DNA of 64,000 bases, from assembly GCF_030815085.1 (NCBI RefSeq), contig NZ_JAUSWG010000007.1. One strand, given 5' to 3'. Below the pieces are notes generated by a model, which was not told the DNA's origin, made no database searches, and was given only the letters and a program-made list of their open reading frames with translations. Source of the DNA: Paraclostridium ghonii (GTDB taxonomy: Bacteria > Bacillota > Clostridia > Peptostreptococcales > Peptostreptococcaceae). The position numbers and the translations under genes are program-made. Shown here in pieces: positions 9,064-17,697 of the stretch (the stretch's first letter is position 1; every line of letters begins with the position of its first letter).

Positions 9064-9427
9064 TTATACCTGGATAAAGTATAACTCTACCTTAAATAAA
9101 TCTCCATCTATTTGAGCGTCTAAGTTACCCATTTTAGGGTATCCTAAATCCTTGTCAATGGCTAGCCACAATTCGCTGCCTTATATATTTCTTCTCTATT
9201 CACTATAGTAAATTTACAGCTGTAATAACTTTATAAAAAATAAAATTAGAAATAGCTAGAACAAAAAATTGCAACTCAAGTTTTCCTTCTAAATACGTAA
9301 AGCCTATTAAAACTGCTCCAACTTGTGTCATAAAGAAAAATATAAGTAAAAGTGCTAAATGCATAACTAAATGCATATTCCATTTTTTTATTTTAAAAAT
9401 ATTATAATTTCTCGATTTTTTACCCAA
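9064..9427 (-). pseudogene. Remnant of a second sensor histidine kinase
   Basis: Two kinase pieces remain on the minus strand. The upstream part (9203-9427) still encodes a 74-residue N-terminus with two membrane helices starting MGKKSRNYNIFKIKKWN. After its stop, another frame (about 9064-9170) reads NLDAQIDGDLFKVEL, the C-terminal end of a kinase ATP-binding domain; the intact kinase nearby has EIDIDGDLFKVVL at the same place. The H-box, N-box and most of the ATP domain are gone, so a large internal deletion occurred. It follows a broken regulator, giving a dead two-component pair tail to tail with the live one. Confidence 0.75.
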
Positions 9428-9650
9428 CGTACCACACCACCTTTAAGTATTTTGGTTCTTTAGGATTAACTTCTATTTTTTCTCTAATCCACTAATATGA
9501 ACACTTAATGTATTTTCTGAATTAAAACTTTTTTATGACCATAATCTTTCATAAATTTCATCTATTTTAAAAGATCTACCGTTATTAATATATTTTTTTC
9601 TTATCTAATTTTCGGCATTATTACATCCATAATATCAGTTTACAAGTACT
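9428..9650 (-). pseudogene. Remnant of a second OmpR-family response regulator
   Basis: The minus strand shows a receiver scrap (DIMDVIMPK near 9620-9640) joined by deletion to a winged-helix domain broken into two frames: FKIDEIYERLWS, stop, KSFNSENTLSVHIS, then REKIEVNPKEPKYLKVVW in another frame and a stop. The intact regulator at 6784 carries the matching text (IREKIEV, PKYLKVVW). At least one stop and one frameshift are visible. It is therefore a decayed relative of that regulator, followed by the decayed kinase in the normal regulator-kinase order. Confidence 0.75.
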
Positions 9651-9838
9651 TTTTTAAAAATACCTATTACTTCAATACAACATTTTTAGGTTAATTTTAA
9701 GAATTGCTTATTTACTAAAATTTATATAAAAACTTGTAAAGTGCTGTTCCCATAATCAAATTATATTAAATCAACTGTTAACTCAATGTTAAAACACCAT
9801 ATAAACTTTAAATATATTATTCTTGATATTCATAAAAA

Positions 9839-9934
9839 ATTCGCTTTGCTTGAGAGACTACGTTGGCGAACCACTTCATTTCTCCAGTCACCTTGGAAAT
9901 CAGATAATTTATAATACCTTAGTATATAAAAATA
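9839..9934. repeat. GC-richer segment plus short dispersed repeat
   Basis: About 65 bases (9841-9905) are clearly richer in GC than the surroundings and stay open in two minus-strand frames, but no start or ribosome-binding site is present. Directly next to it, 9906-9934 matches 40512-40540 in 28 of 29 positions. In both places the repeat sits just past a terminator on the minus strand. It looks like a genomic repeat or relic of a larger element; its identity is not known to me. Confidence 0.45.
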
Positions 9935-9958
9935 AAGTAATGATATCATTACTTTATT
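9931..9958. terminator. Perfect palindromic terminator after TraX gene
   Basis: Each arm is 14 nt (AATAAAGTAATGAT and its exact reverse complement), giving a perfect 28-base palindrome with T-rich flanks on both strands. Confidence 0.8.
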
Positions 9959-9970
9959 TTTATACTCTAA

Positions 9971-10696
9971 TTATTTTAATACATACTGTAGTATAGCTAT
10001 TGCCCATAAGTGTAATGGATAGAATACATAAAATAGGTATTTACTAAATTTATTATTTAAACCTCTTTCTCCATTGTATAAAAGCATACATGGAATAACT
10101 AATATAAATAGAAAATCTGAGTTAAACATTAGCATATCTATAGTTTCTTTGATAGTAGGGTGTGGTGTATAACTCATAAAAAACATTATTCCAGATAATA
10201 TTAAATAACTTATTACTTGCTTTTTCATATTACCTCTAAATAAATATGTGATTATAATAAATGGTACTATCGGCATTCCGCCTTCAGTAAATATTGATAA
10301 TGGAATTAAAACTATTGCTAATAATAAAATAAGTAGTTTTTTAGTTAACTGTTTCTTTTTACTATATTCTATTAAATTTATAATAGTAAGGCCTAGTGCC
10401 AATGTTAGAAATATATTATTATGAACTGTAACCTCTTTTGATTTAAGTGCAAAATTAATAATCATATTTCCAACTTGCATAAATACAGCCCATCCAAATA
10501 ATCTCAAATTATATTTCAGTTTATTTCTTGTATGAAATAATCCCTCTACTAATAAAAATCCAAATATTGGTGCTACAACTCTTGATAATCCATGAATCCA
10601 AATTGGAAATACATTTGGAAATGCCCAGTATAAATGGTCCATTAACATTAATATAAGTGCAAATATCTTCAGTTGAAATGCATTAATCTTTTTCAT
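9971..10696 (-). CDS. TraX-family membrane protein
   Basis: A 241-residue protein with about eight hydrophobic segments. It opens with FQLKIFALILMLMDH, has the conserved His-rich first helix end, a GLSRVVAPIFGFLLVEG segment and a closing YPLHLW motif, all characteristic of the TraX family. The F-plasmid founder acetylates pilin. Chromosomal Firmicute relatives stand alone and are presumed membrane O- or N-acyltransferases of unknown substrate. No conjugation gene is nearby, so a pilin role is not supported. The ribosome-binding site is AGGAGG, and the gene is monocistronic with its own terminator. Confidence 0.85.
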   Translation of the reverse strand: MKKINAFQLKIFALILMLMDHLYWAFPNVFPIWIHGLSRVVAPIFGFLLVEGLFHTRNKLKYNLRLFGWAVFMQVGNMIINFALKSKEVTVHNNIFLTLALGLTIINLIEYSKKKQLTKKLLILLLAIVLIPLSIFTEGGMPIVPFIIITYLFRGNMKKQVISYLILSGIMFFMSYTPHPTIKETIDMLMFNSDFLFILVIPCMLLYNGERGLNNKFSKYLFYVFYPLHLWAIAILQYVLK

Positions 10697-10824
10697 AAAA
10701 AATACCTCCTAATTTTATTACTTAAGTTATTTTAACTTAAAATAAAATTAAGAGGTATTTAATAATCTTACATACATCTTACATATTCGTAATGCTAAAT
10801 TAAATAGTGTTGAATTATATAACT

Positions 10825-12210
10825 TTAATTAGATAAGCATGTACTATCATTTACTTTTTCTGATGCCATGTCTTTCAAATACTTATTAGTCTTATGTGCA
10901 TAAAATGCAGTTAATATTACTGTAAATAAATCTGAAAACGCCTGAGTAAGCAATATTCCATTTACACCCATTAATCTTGGTAATATTATAATTAACGGGA
11001 AGAAAAATATACCTTGTCTAGCAGTTCCCACAATTAAAGCTTCTTTTGGCATACCTAAGGATTGGTATAACACTGCATATAATTGTGTAAATCCTAGTAA
11101 CGGGAATAATAAAAGTGTATATCTTAATGTCTTAGCGCCTATCTCTATAACAACTGGATCATTACTAAATATATTTATAGCCACAGGTGCAAATATCATT
11201 AAAATTATTGTTGATATTGTTGAAAATATAGTTGTTCTTTTTATAGATATATTTATTGCTTGTCTTAATTTTTCATAATTTCCTGCTCCGTAGTTATAAC
11301 TTGCAATAGGCTGAAACCCCTGATTATATCCTAAAACAACAAACATAACTAATGCAGATAATCTCAATGATATCCCAAATGATGCAATTAGCTCGTCTCC
11401 ATATGGTTTTGATGCTATATTTAAAAGCCCCATTGATACACTTATTAAAGCTTGTATTAAAAAAGTTGCAGTACCAACAGAAACAATCTCTCCATATATA
11501 CGCTTTGATAATTTAAAGTTTTTAAAACTCAATTTTAAATAACTTTTCTTTGTTATAAAATAAGATAATAACAAAGCAACTGATGCAAGCTGACCTATTA
11601 CCGTAGCTACAGATGCTCCTACAACCCCCATATTAAAATTAAACATTAATATTGGGTCTAATATAATATTTATTACTGCTCCTAAGGCAACTGCTACTGC
11701 ACTAAATTTTGTATTTCCTTCTGATCTTACAATGTTTGCAAGTGTAGGCATAATTATTGGCAAACTTGCTCCCATTGCAATAGGTTTTGCATATACCATA
11801 GCATATGGCATTACATTTTCTGTAGCTCCTAACAATCTTAAAATAGGTTTTAAAAATATTAATATCAATATAGTAAATATAATTCCTACTATTACTGATG
11901 ATATTATTGCAGTTGATGCTACGTCATCTGCACTATTTTTATCTTTACCCCCTAGAAGTCTTGCTATATAGGATGCTGCTCCTACCCCTATTAATTGTCC
12001 TATTGCATTGATTAATATAAATAAAGGAAATACAACTGATACTGCAGCCATTGCTAATGTGTCATTTAGCATTCCTATAAATGCAGTATCTATGATATTG
12101 TATAATGCACTTATTAAACTCGCTATAATTCCTGGTATCGCAAATTTCCATAAAACTTTCCCTATATTATCATCTTCCATTATGCTCGATTTATCTATAA
12201 CTGTCTCCAT
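10825..12210 (-). CDS. MATE-family efflux transporter
   Basis: A 461-residue twelve-helix exporter with two homologous halves. It has the IIDTAFIGML first-helix motif, conserved acid in ILDPILMF, and the second-half GYNQGFQPIASYNYG signature, all standard for the MATE family; transport is driven by Na+ or H+. A strong AAAGGAGG precedes the ATG. A LysR regulator lies 104 nt upstream on the same strand and may control it, although LysR genes usually diverge from their target. It differs from the MATE gene at 1839 throughout, so it is not a recent duplicate. Confidence 0.92.
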   Translation of the reverse strand: METVIDKSSIMEDDNIGKVLWKFAIPGIIASLISALYNIIDTAFIGMLNDTLAMAAVSVVFPLFILINAIGQLIGVGAASYIARLLGGKDKNSADDVASTAIISSVIVGIIFTILILIFLKPILRLLGATENVMPYAMVYAKPIAMGASLPIIMPTLANIVRSEGNTKFSAVAVALGAVINIILDPILMFNFNMGVVGASVATVIGQLASVALLLSYFITKKSYLKLSFKNFKLSKRIYGEIVSVGTATFLIQALISVSMGLLNIASKPYGDELIASFGISLRLSALVMFVVLGYNQGFQPIASYNYGAGNYEKLRQAINISIKRTTIFSTISTIILMIFAPVAINIFSNDPVVIEIGAKTLRYTLLLFPLLGFTQLYAVLYQSLGMPKEALIVGTARQGIFFFPLIIILPRLMGVNGILLTQAFSDLFTVILTAFYAHKTNKYLKDMASEKVNDSTCLSN

Positions 12211-12314
12211 TTAATCTACTCCTCCTTTGATAAAGTTATATTAATATACTATCAAATTCAGAGATTTATCGTTAATACATATATATTATTACTAGTTATA
12301 ACTATAATTTATAC

Positions 12315-13232
12315 CTAATGTAGATTCCTCATATTTCCTAAAAATATTTCTAAAAATATATTTGCTTCATATGATAATTCTTCTTTTTTCCTTTTAATCC
12401 ATCCAACTGTAAAGTAAATACTCTCATCTTCAAGCGGAATAGCCCTTATCCCTCTAATATTTTCTATTTTATTAAACCCTGATGCTACTACATAAGCATT
12501 TGTTTCTAATACAAACTGAGTTATAGTCTCTTTATCATTTAAATATATGGATTTATCCTTGTTAGAAAATCCTAGTAAATCTGCCTCTACACTATATGTA
12601 AGTGCATTTATAGGTTCTTCTACTAAATGCACACATATATATTCATTTAACTCCTCTGCCTTTATAACTTTATTATTATATAAAGGATTATTCTTACTTA
12701 TGTATATATATACTCTATCCTTACAAATAGGATTAAATTCTAAGTTCCTATTTTCTAGAACTCCCTTAAATACTCTCTCTTGCATATTTGAAAGAGCTAT
12801 TATTCCTATTTCAGACTTCATTTTAAATACATCTTCTATTATTTTTTCTTTGTATGTTTCTTTTAAAGAAATTTTTATTTTTTTACTTTCAATTTTTTTA
12901 TATAACTCGCTTAGTATAACCCCTAAAGTATATAACTTCATACTAGAAATTTCTAATTTAAATCCACTTTCTTGAGATAAATCAGAGTATATTCTTTCTA
13001 AATTATCTATTTGGTTTATTATATAAGTTGCATATGTTAAGAAGTCTTTTCCTTCTTTTGTTAATTTTACACCTCTATTTGTTCTATCAAATATTTTTAT
13101 TTTAAACTCTTCTTCTAAATTTGATATTGCTTTACTTAAATTAGGTTGTGATATAAATAAATTGCTTGCAGCTTGATTCATAGATCCAGTTCTAGCTACT
13201 TCTATAAAATATCTTAATTGATTTATTTGCAA
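12315..13232 (-). CDS. LysR-family transcriptional regulator
   Basis: A 305-residue regulator. The winged helix-turn-helix (1-60) reads MQINQLRYFIEVARTGSMNQ and continues with the AASNLFISQPNLSKAI recognition helix. A coiled linker (60-90) and a LysR effector-binding domain (about 92-300) follow. The ribosome-binding site is GGAGG. The effector cannot be inferred. It lies upstream of, and on the same strand as, the MATE exporter, which is its most likely target. Confidence 0.93.
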   Translation of the reverse strand: MQINQLRYFIEVARTGSMNQAASNLFISQPNLSKAISNLEEEFKIKIFDRTNRGVKLTKEGKDFLTYATYIINQIDNLERIYSDLSQESGFKLEISSMKLYTLGVILSELYKKIESKKIKISLKETYKEKIIEDVFKMKSEIGIIALSNMQERVFKGVLENRNLEFNPICKDRVYIYISKNNPLYNNKVIKAEELNEYICVHLVEEPINALTYSVEADLLGFSNKDKSIYLNDKETITQFVLETNAYVVASGFNKIENIRGIRAIPLEDESIYFTVGWIKRKKEELSYEANIFLEIFLGNMRNLH

Positions 13233-13281
13233 TAAAATACCTCCATAATTTTTATTTAATATATAATATTTTAACCAAAAA

Positions 13282-13302
13282 AAGAGCTTTTAAAAAGCTC
13301 TT
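13282..13302 (-). terminator. Terminator of the zinc-ribbon gene
   Basis: AAGAGCTTT pairs with AAAGCTCTT and reaches into the stop codon at 13301-13303. A T-run follows on the minus strand. Confidence 0.75.
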
Positions 13303-13549
13303 ATTCTTCATCTGGAAAATTATTATTAAATCTCATCTTTGCTATTTTTAATATTTCATTTAAATTATATCCTTTTAACTTACATCCACATTTTGGACAA
13401 TACTCTAATTTTTTAGAAACTAAGGCCCTACAACTAGCTTCTGGGCATCTTACTTTTTCAGTTACCCTCCCTACATCAAGCCCACATTTTGGACATACTG
13501 TACCTGGTCTATTTGAAACTTCCTTACCACATCTTGGACATTTAATCAA
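13301..13549 (-). CDS. Small zinc-ribbon protein
   Basis: An 82-residue protein whose first 56 residues hold CxxC pairs at C4/C7, C19/C22, C35-x4-C40 and C51/C54, enough for two zinc-binding ribbons. A short basic-acidic tail follows (about 57-82). Similar double zinc ribbons are found in small Clostridia proteins of unknown function and in the N-termini of membrane proteins, but no membrane segment follows here. It is probably a nucleic-acid- or protein-binding adaptor. It has its own terminator and a GGGG ribosome-binding site. Confidence 0.75.
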   Translation of the reverse strand: MIKCPRCGKEVSNRPGTVCPKCGLDVGRVTEKVRCPEASCRALVSKKLEYCPKCGCKLKGYNLNEILKIAKMRFNNNFPDEE

Positions 13550-13630
13550 TCTTATCCCCCCTATATAAAATATAAAAATTAATAATATATAATATGGTAG
13601 TAAGTGGATTTGTGTTATAGATTAATAAAA

Positions 13631-13666
13631 AAACTCTTTCTAAATTTTTATTTTTAGAAAGAGTTT
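13631..13666 (-). terminator. Terminator of the pstS-like gene
   Basis: AAACTCTTTCTA pairs with TAGAAAGAGTTT, a 12-bp stem with a T-rich minus-strand tail. Confidence 0.85.
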
Positions 13667-13678
13667 TTTACTATTTTA

Positions 13679-14509
13679 TTATTTTATTCTTATTAAACCA
13701 TCTTCTTCTACTACTTTTTGTCCCTCTTCACTTGATATATAATCTATGAACTTTTTACCATTTTCACTTAATTTATCTTCTTTATATACTAATAAGAATG
13801 GTCTTGATAACTTATATTTCCCATCTTTAGCATTTTGTGGTGTAGCATCTATTCCATCTACTTGAAGTGTATGTATACTATCATCTAAGTAACTAAATGA
13901 TGTGTATCCAATTGCATTTTCATTTCCAGCTACTGTTGATTTTATGTTTCCATTTCCATCACTTATTTGCGCTTCTTTTGTTAAGTCTGTTGACTCATAT
14001 CCAACTATTTCTTGGAATGCATCTCTAGTTCCTGATCCATCTTCTCTTGAAACTACAACTATAGGAGCATCTTTTCCACCAACTTCTTTCCAGTTAGTTA
14101 TCTTTCCAGTGTATATTCCTTTTAATTGATCCATTGTAAGTGATTTAACTTCATTATTTTTATGAGTTATTATACCAATTCCATCTACTGCTATTTTATG
14201 CTCTTTAAGTCCAGCTTGTTTCTCTTCATCTTTTAAGTCTCTAGATGACATTCCTATTTCTGCTACTCCATTTATTGCATCTTTTATCCCTGCTGATGAT
14301 CCTAATTGATTTATTTCTATAGATACATTAGGCTCTACTAATTTATATGCTTCTGCTTCTTTTTCCATAAGAGGTCCTACTGAAGTTGAGCCTGATACAG
14401 ATACCTTATCACTTTTACCTCCACCAGAATCTTTAGATCCACATCCTACAGCTAATGTTCCTATCATTATAGTACTCATTAGTAAAACTCCAACTTTCTT
14501 TTTAAACAT
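13679..14509 (-). CDS. pstS: Phosphate-binding lipoprotein (PstS-like)
   Basis: A 276-residue secreted lipoprotein. The signal peptide ends in a lipobox with C23 (TLAVGC). The mature part has the PstS phosphate-site motifs SGSTSVGPLME (about 39-49), GMSSRDLK and SREDGSGTRDAF. Such proteins capture phosphate outside the cell and deliver it to the PstCAB importer. No pstC, pstA, pstB or phoU is next to it, and terminators flank it, so it is solitary. It may feed an importer encoded elsewhere or act as a sensor-type binding protein. Confidence 0.9.
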   Translation of the reverse strand: MFKKKVGVLLMSTIMIGTLAVGCGSKDSGGGKSDKVSVSGSTSVGPLMEKEAEAYKLVEPNVSIEINQLGSSAGIKDAINGVAEIGMSSRDLKDEEKQAGLKEHKIAVDGIGIITHKNNEVKSLTMDQLKGIYTGKITNWKEVGGKDAPIVVVSREDGSGTRDAFQEIVGYESTDLTKEAQISDGNGNIKSTVAGNENAIGYTSFSYLDDSIHTLQVDGIDATPQNAKDGKYKLSRPFLLVYKEDKLSENGKKFIDYISSEEGQKVVEEDGLIRIK

Positions 14510-14680
14510 AATTTAACCTCCGCTAAGCTATAGTTTTTATAATTACCTTATTATTTTTCCTACTTCTTTGTCCTTTATTCCTTTATTTGAATTTTCTTTA
14601 CATTTTTATAATAAAGTAACTATGTTAAATATAAATTAGATATGTGTTAACTATTGGTAAACAACATTAAGAGAATGTAA

Positions 14681-14719
14681 AAAAGGAATCGGTAGTGTAT
14701 TTCACCCCAATTCCTTTTT
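14681..14719 (-). terminator. Terminator of ppdK
   Basis: AAAAGGAATCGG pairs with CCAATTCCTTTT (one mismatch) directly after the ppdK stop. Confidence 0.8.
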
Positions 14720-14724
14720 ATCTA

Positions 14725-17346
14725 CTATTTATTATTTTTTATCGCTGCTTGAGCTGCTGCAAGTCTAGCAATAGGTACTCTATATGGTGAACAAGAAACA
14801 TAGTTTAATCCTGTTTTATAACAGAATTCTATAGAAGATGGCTCTCCTCCATGCTCCCCACATATACCTAATTTAATATTAGGCTTAACCCCTCTACCTA
14901 ATTTAGCTGCCATTTGAACTAATTTTCCAACTCCATTTTGATCTAATACTTGGAATGGATCTTTTTCAAGTATTTCACTATTTATATAATCTCCTAAGAA
15001 TTTATTTGCATCATCTCTTGAATATCCAAAAGTCATCTGAGTTAAGTCGTTTGTTCCAAAGCTGAAGAAATCAGCTTCAGTAGCTATTTCATCGGCAGTT
15101 AAACAAGCTCTTGGAACTTCTATCATAGTTCCAACTGTATAATCTACTTTAACTCCACATTTTTCTATTTCTTCATTCATTACAGATATTACATTTTCCT
15201 TTATAGTTTTTAATTCTTTAACTTCTCCCACTAAAGGTATCATTATTTCTGGATTAACTTCTACCCCGCTTTTTTTAGCTTCTATAGCGCCTTGTATTAT
15301 AGCTTTTGCTTGCATCATAGCTATTTCTGGATAAGTTATTGCTAATCTACACCCTCTATGTCCAAGCATGGGATTTAACTCTTGTAAATCTACTATTCTC
15401 TTTCTTATTTCTTTAACTTCAAGACCCATAGTTTTCGCTAAAGATTCTATAGCTTCATTATCATGAGGTAGAAACTCATGTAATGGTGGATCTAGTAATC
15501 TTATATTCACGTACCTTCCATCCATAACCTTAAATATTTCAATAAAATCTTCTCTTTGCATTGGTAATAATTTTTCAAGAGCAACTAATCTTTGTTCTAA
15601 TGTTTTTGATAAAATCATTTCTCTAACTGCCGGTATTCTATCTTCATCAAAGAACATATGCTCAGTTCTACATAATCCTATACCTTCTGCTCCAAATTTT
15701 ATAGCAACACTTGCATCTCTTGGAGTATCTGCATTAGTTCTTACTTGTAATGTTTTATACTTATCAACCCAATTCATAAGAGTTTCAAAGTTTCCAGTAA
15801 GAGCAACGTCTGTTTTTTCTATTTCTCCTAAGTAAACACATCCTGTTGATCCATCTAGAGATATATAATCTCCTTCTTTTATAACTAATCCGTCTACAGT
15901 TATTTCTTTGTAGTATTCATCTACTTTTATTTCTCCACATCCAGCAACACAACATTTACCCATACCTCTAGCAACAACCGCTGCATGAGATGTCATGCCA
16001 CCTCTAGCTGTAAGAATCCCTTGTGCTACAACCATACCTTCTATATCTTCTGGTGATGTCTCTAATCTTACAAGTATAACCTCTTCTCCTTTTTCAGCTG
16101 CTTTTACAACATCATTTGCATTGAAGTACACTTTACCACAACTAGCACCTGGAGAAGCTGGTAATCCTTTAGCTATAAGTTTAGCACTTTTTAATGATTT
16201 TTCTTCAAAATTTGGATGTAGTAATTGATCTAATTGATTAGGCTCAATTCTCATTATAGCTTCTTTTTTATCTATTATATTTGCTTCAACTAACTCAACT
16301 ACAATGTTTATAGCTGCTTTTGCAGTTCTTTTTCCATTTCTAGTTTGAAGTATATATAATTTTTCGTTTTCTATAGTAAACTCTATATCTTGCATATCTT
16401 TATAGTGATTTTCAAGTATATGAGTTATTTTTACAAATTCATCATATATAACTGGCATAGCTTCTTTTAAAGTTTCAATATCTTTTGGAGTTCTAATTCC
16501 TGCAACAACGTCTTCTCCTTGTGCATTTATTAAGTATTCTCCAAATAGTTTATTTTCTCCAGTAGACGGATTTCTTGTAAATGCAACTCCTGTTCCACTA
16601 GTTTCTCCCATATTTCCAAATACCATAGATTGTATATTAACAGCAGTTCCTAAGTTATGAGGAATATCATTTAATTTACGGTATACATTAGCTCTTGGGT
16701 TATTCCATGATTTAAATACAGCTTTTATAGCTAACATCAATTGCTCTTTTGGATCTTCTGGGAAAATTTGTCTTAATTCTTTTTTATATATTTTCTTGTA
16801 TTCTTCAACCAATATTTTTAAATCCTCACTTGTAAGATCTGTATCAAACTTATATCCTTTTTCTTCTTTTATTTTATCTAAAGCATTTTCAAATTTATAC
16901 TTTGGAACTCCCATTGCAACATCTGAAAACATTTGTATAAATCTTCTATAACTGTCATATGCAAATCTCTCATTATTAGTATTTTTAGCTATTGCCTTAA
17001 CTGAAATATCATTAAGCCCTAAGTTTAATATGGTATCCATCATACCTGGCATTGAAAACACCGAACCAGAACGAACAGATAATAATAATGGGTTTTCATT
17101 ACATCCTAATTTCTTATTTAAACATTTTTCTAAATCTACTAAATTTTCTTCTATTTGTAAAACTATACCTTCTCTTATACTTTCATTATTTACATAATAG
17201 TCATTACAAGCCTCTGTTGTAATTGTAAAACCTGGAGGCACTGGTAAGCCTATCTTAGTCATCTCGGCTAAGTTAGCACCTTTACCACCTAAAAGACTCT
17301 TCATTTCCTTTGACCCCTCAGCAAAACTATAAACAAACTTACTCAT
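14725..17346 (-). CDS. ppdK: Pyruvate, phosphate dikinase
   Basis: An 873-residue enzyme of the normal family length, converting pyruvate, ATP and phosphate to phosphoenolpyruvate, AMP and pyrophosphate, reversibly in anaerobes. The N-terminal ATP-grasp domain begins FAEGSKEMKSLLGGKGANLAEM. The central swivelling phospho-histidine domain has GGMTSHAAVVARGMGKC, including the Thr that PpsR-type regulators phosphorylate and the catalytic His two residues on. The C-terminal TIM barrel ends with the GICGEHGGEPSS active-site Cys motif. It starts at ATG with AGGAGG before it. The ppsR and ccpN genes upstream on the same strand are its expected regulators. A long hairpin (17512-17652) lies between. 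Confidence 0.98.
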   Translation of the reverse strand: MSKFVYSFAEGSKEMKSLLGGKGANLAEMTKIGLPVPPGFTITTEACNDYYVNNESIREGIVLQIEENLVDLEKCLNKKLGCNENPLLLSVRSGSVFSMPGMMDTILNLGLNDISVKAIAKNTNNERFAYDSYRRFIQMFSDVAMGVPKYKFENALDKIKEEKGYKFDTDLTSEDLKILVEEYKKIYKKELRQIFPEDPKEQLMLAIKAVFKSWNNPRANVYRKLNDIPHNLGTAVNIQSMVFGNMGETSGTGVAFTRNPSTGENKLFGEYLINAQGEDVVAGIRTPKDIETLKEAMPVIYDEFVKITHILENHYKDMQDIEFTIENEKLYILQTRNGKRTAKAAINIVVELVEANIIDKKEAIMRIEPNQLDQLLHPNFEEKSLKSAKLIAKGLPASPGASCGKVYFNANDVVKAAEKGEEVILVRLETSPEDIEGMVVAQGILTARGGMTSHAAVVARGMGKCCVAGCGEIKVDEYYKEITVDGLVIKEGDYISLDGSTGCVYLGEIEKTDVALTGNFETLMNWVDKYKTLQVRTNADTPRDASVAIKFGAEGIGLCRTEHMFFDEDRIPAVREMILSKTLEQRLVALEKLLPMQREDFIEIFKVMDGRYVNIRLLDPPLHEFLPHDNEAIESLAKTMGLEVKEIRKRIVDLQELNPMLGHRGCRLAITYPEIAMMQAKAIIQGAIEAKKSGVEVNPEIMIPLVGEVKELKTIKENVISVMNEEIEKCGVKVDYTVGTMIEVPRACLTADEIATEADFFSFGTNDLTQMTFGYSRDDANKFLGDYINSEILEKDPFQVLDQNGVGKLVQMAAKLGRGVKPNIKLGICGEHGGEPSSIEFCYKTGLNYVSCSPYRVPIARLAAAQAAIKNNK

Positions 17347-17511
17347 TCAAAACTCCTCCTAGTATGATTTTTATACAGATATACCGTATATTGTATTCAA
17401 ACGTGATTAAATTATTATCAAAAATTTACTATAAAATTAATAACTAAAATTTTAGCTATTTTATATATAAGAACTAGCAAACGATTTCTTGCTATCTAAC
17501 CCATTTCTAAA

Positions 17512-17652
17512 AAATCTTATTTTAGTGTATGGTATGCTGAAGTTTTAAACTTATTTGTTGAAGTAAGACTTAAAGACCGCGTATTTTAGGTCTTTGTCTG
17601 AATGAAACAAATAAGTTTAAAACAAGCATTCTCTATACGATAAATAAGATTT
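17512..17652. other. 141-nt imperfect inverted repeat between ppsR and ppdK
   Basis: Nested complementary arms: outer AAATCTTATTT with AAATAAGATTT, a perfect 18-bp stem (17542-17559 with 17606-17623, GTTTTAAACTTATTTGTT and its complement), and an apical AAAGACC/GGTCTTT stem (17572-17578 with 17589-17595). A short ATGCT/AGCAT-like pairing lies between the outer and middle stems. It fills the 351-bp gap between ppsR and ppdK with no ORF. It could be a structured leader or processing site, a large terminator for ppsR, or a relic of a small mobile element. The rest of the gap holds nothing recognised. Confidence 0.75.
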
Positions 17653-17697
17653 ATCCTACACACCGAAACTTTTCCTTTTCCGATGTGCACTAAAATC

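Noticed and set aside
9839..9934. Fragment of a 5S or 16S rRNA gene
   Set aside because: I could not align the segment with the conserved 5S or 16S sequences I know; it remains unidentified.
17512..17652. Integron attC site or insertion sequence end
   Set aside because: No GTTRRRY core, no integrase or transposase, and no target duplication was seen; the attC idea has no support for this or the 60.7 kb hairpin.
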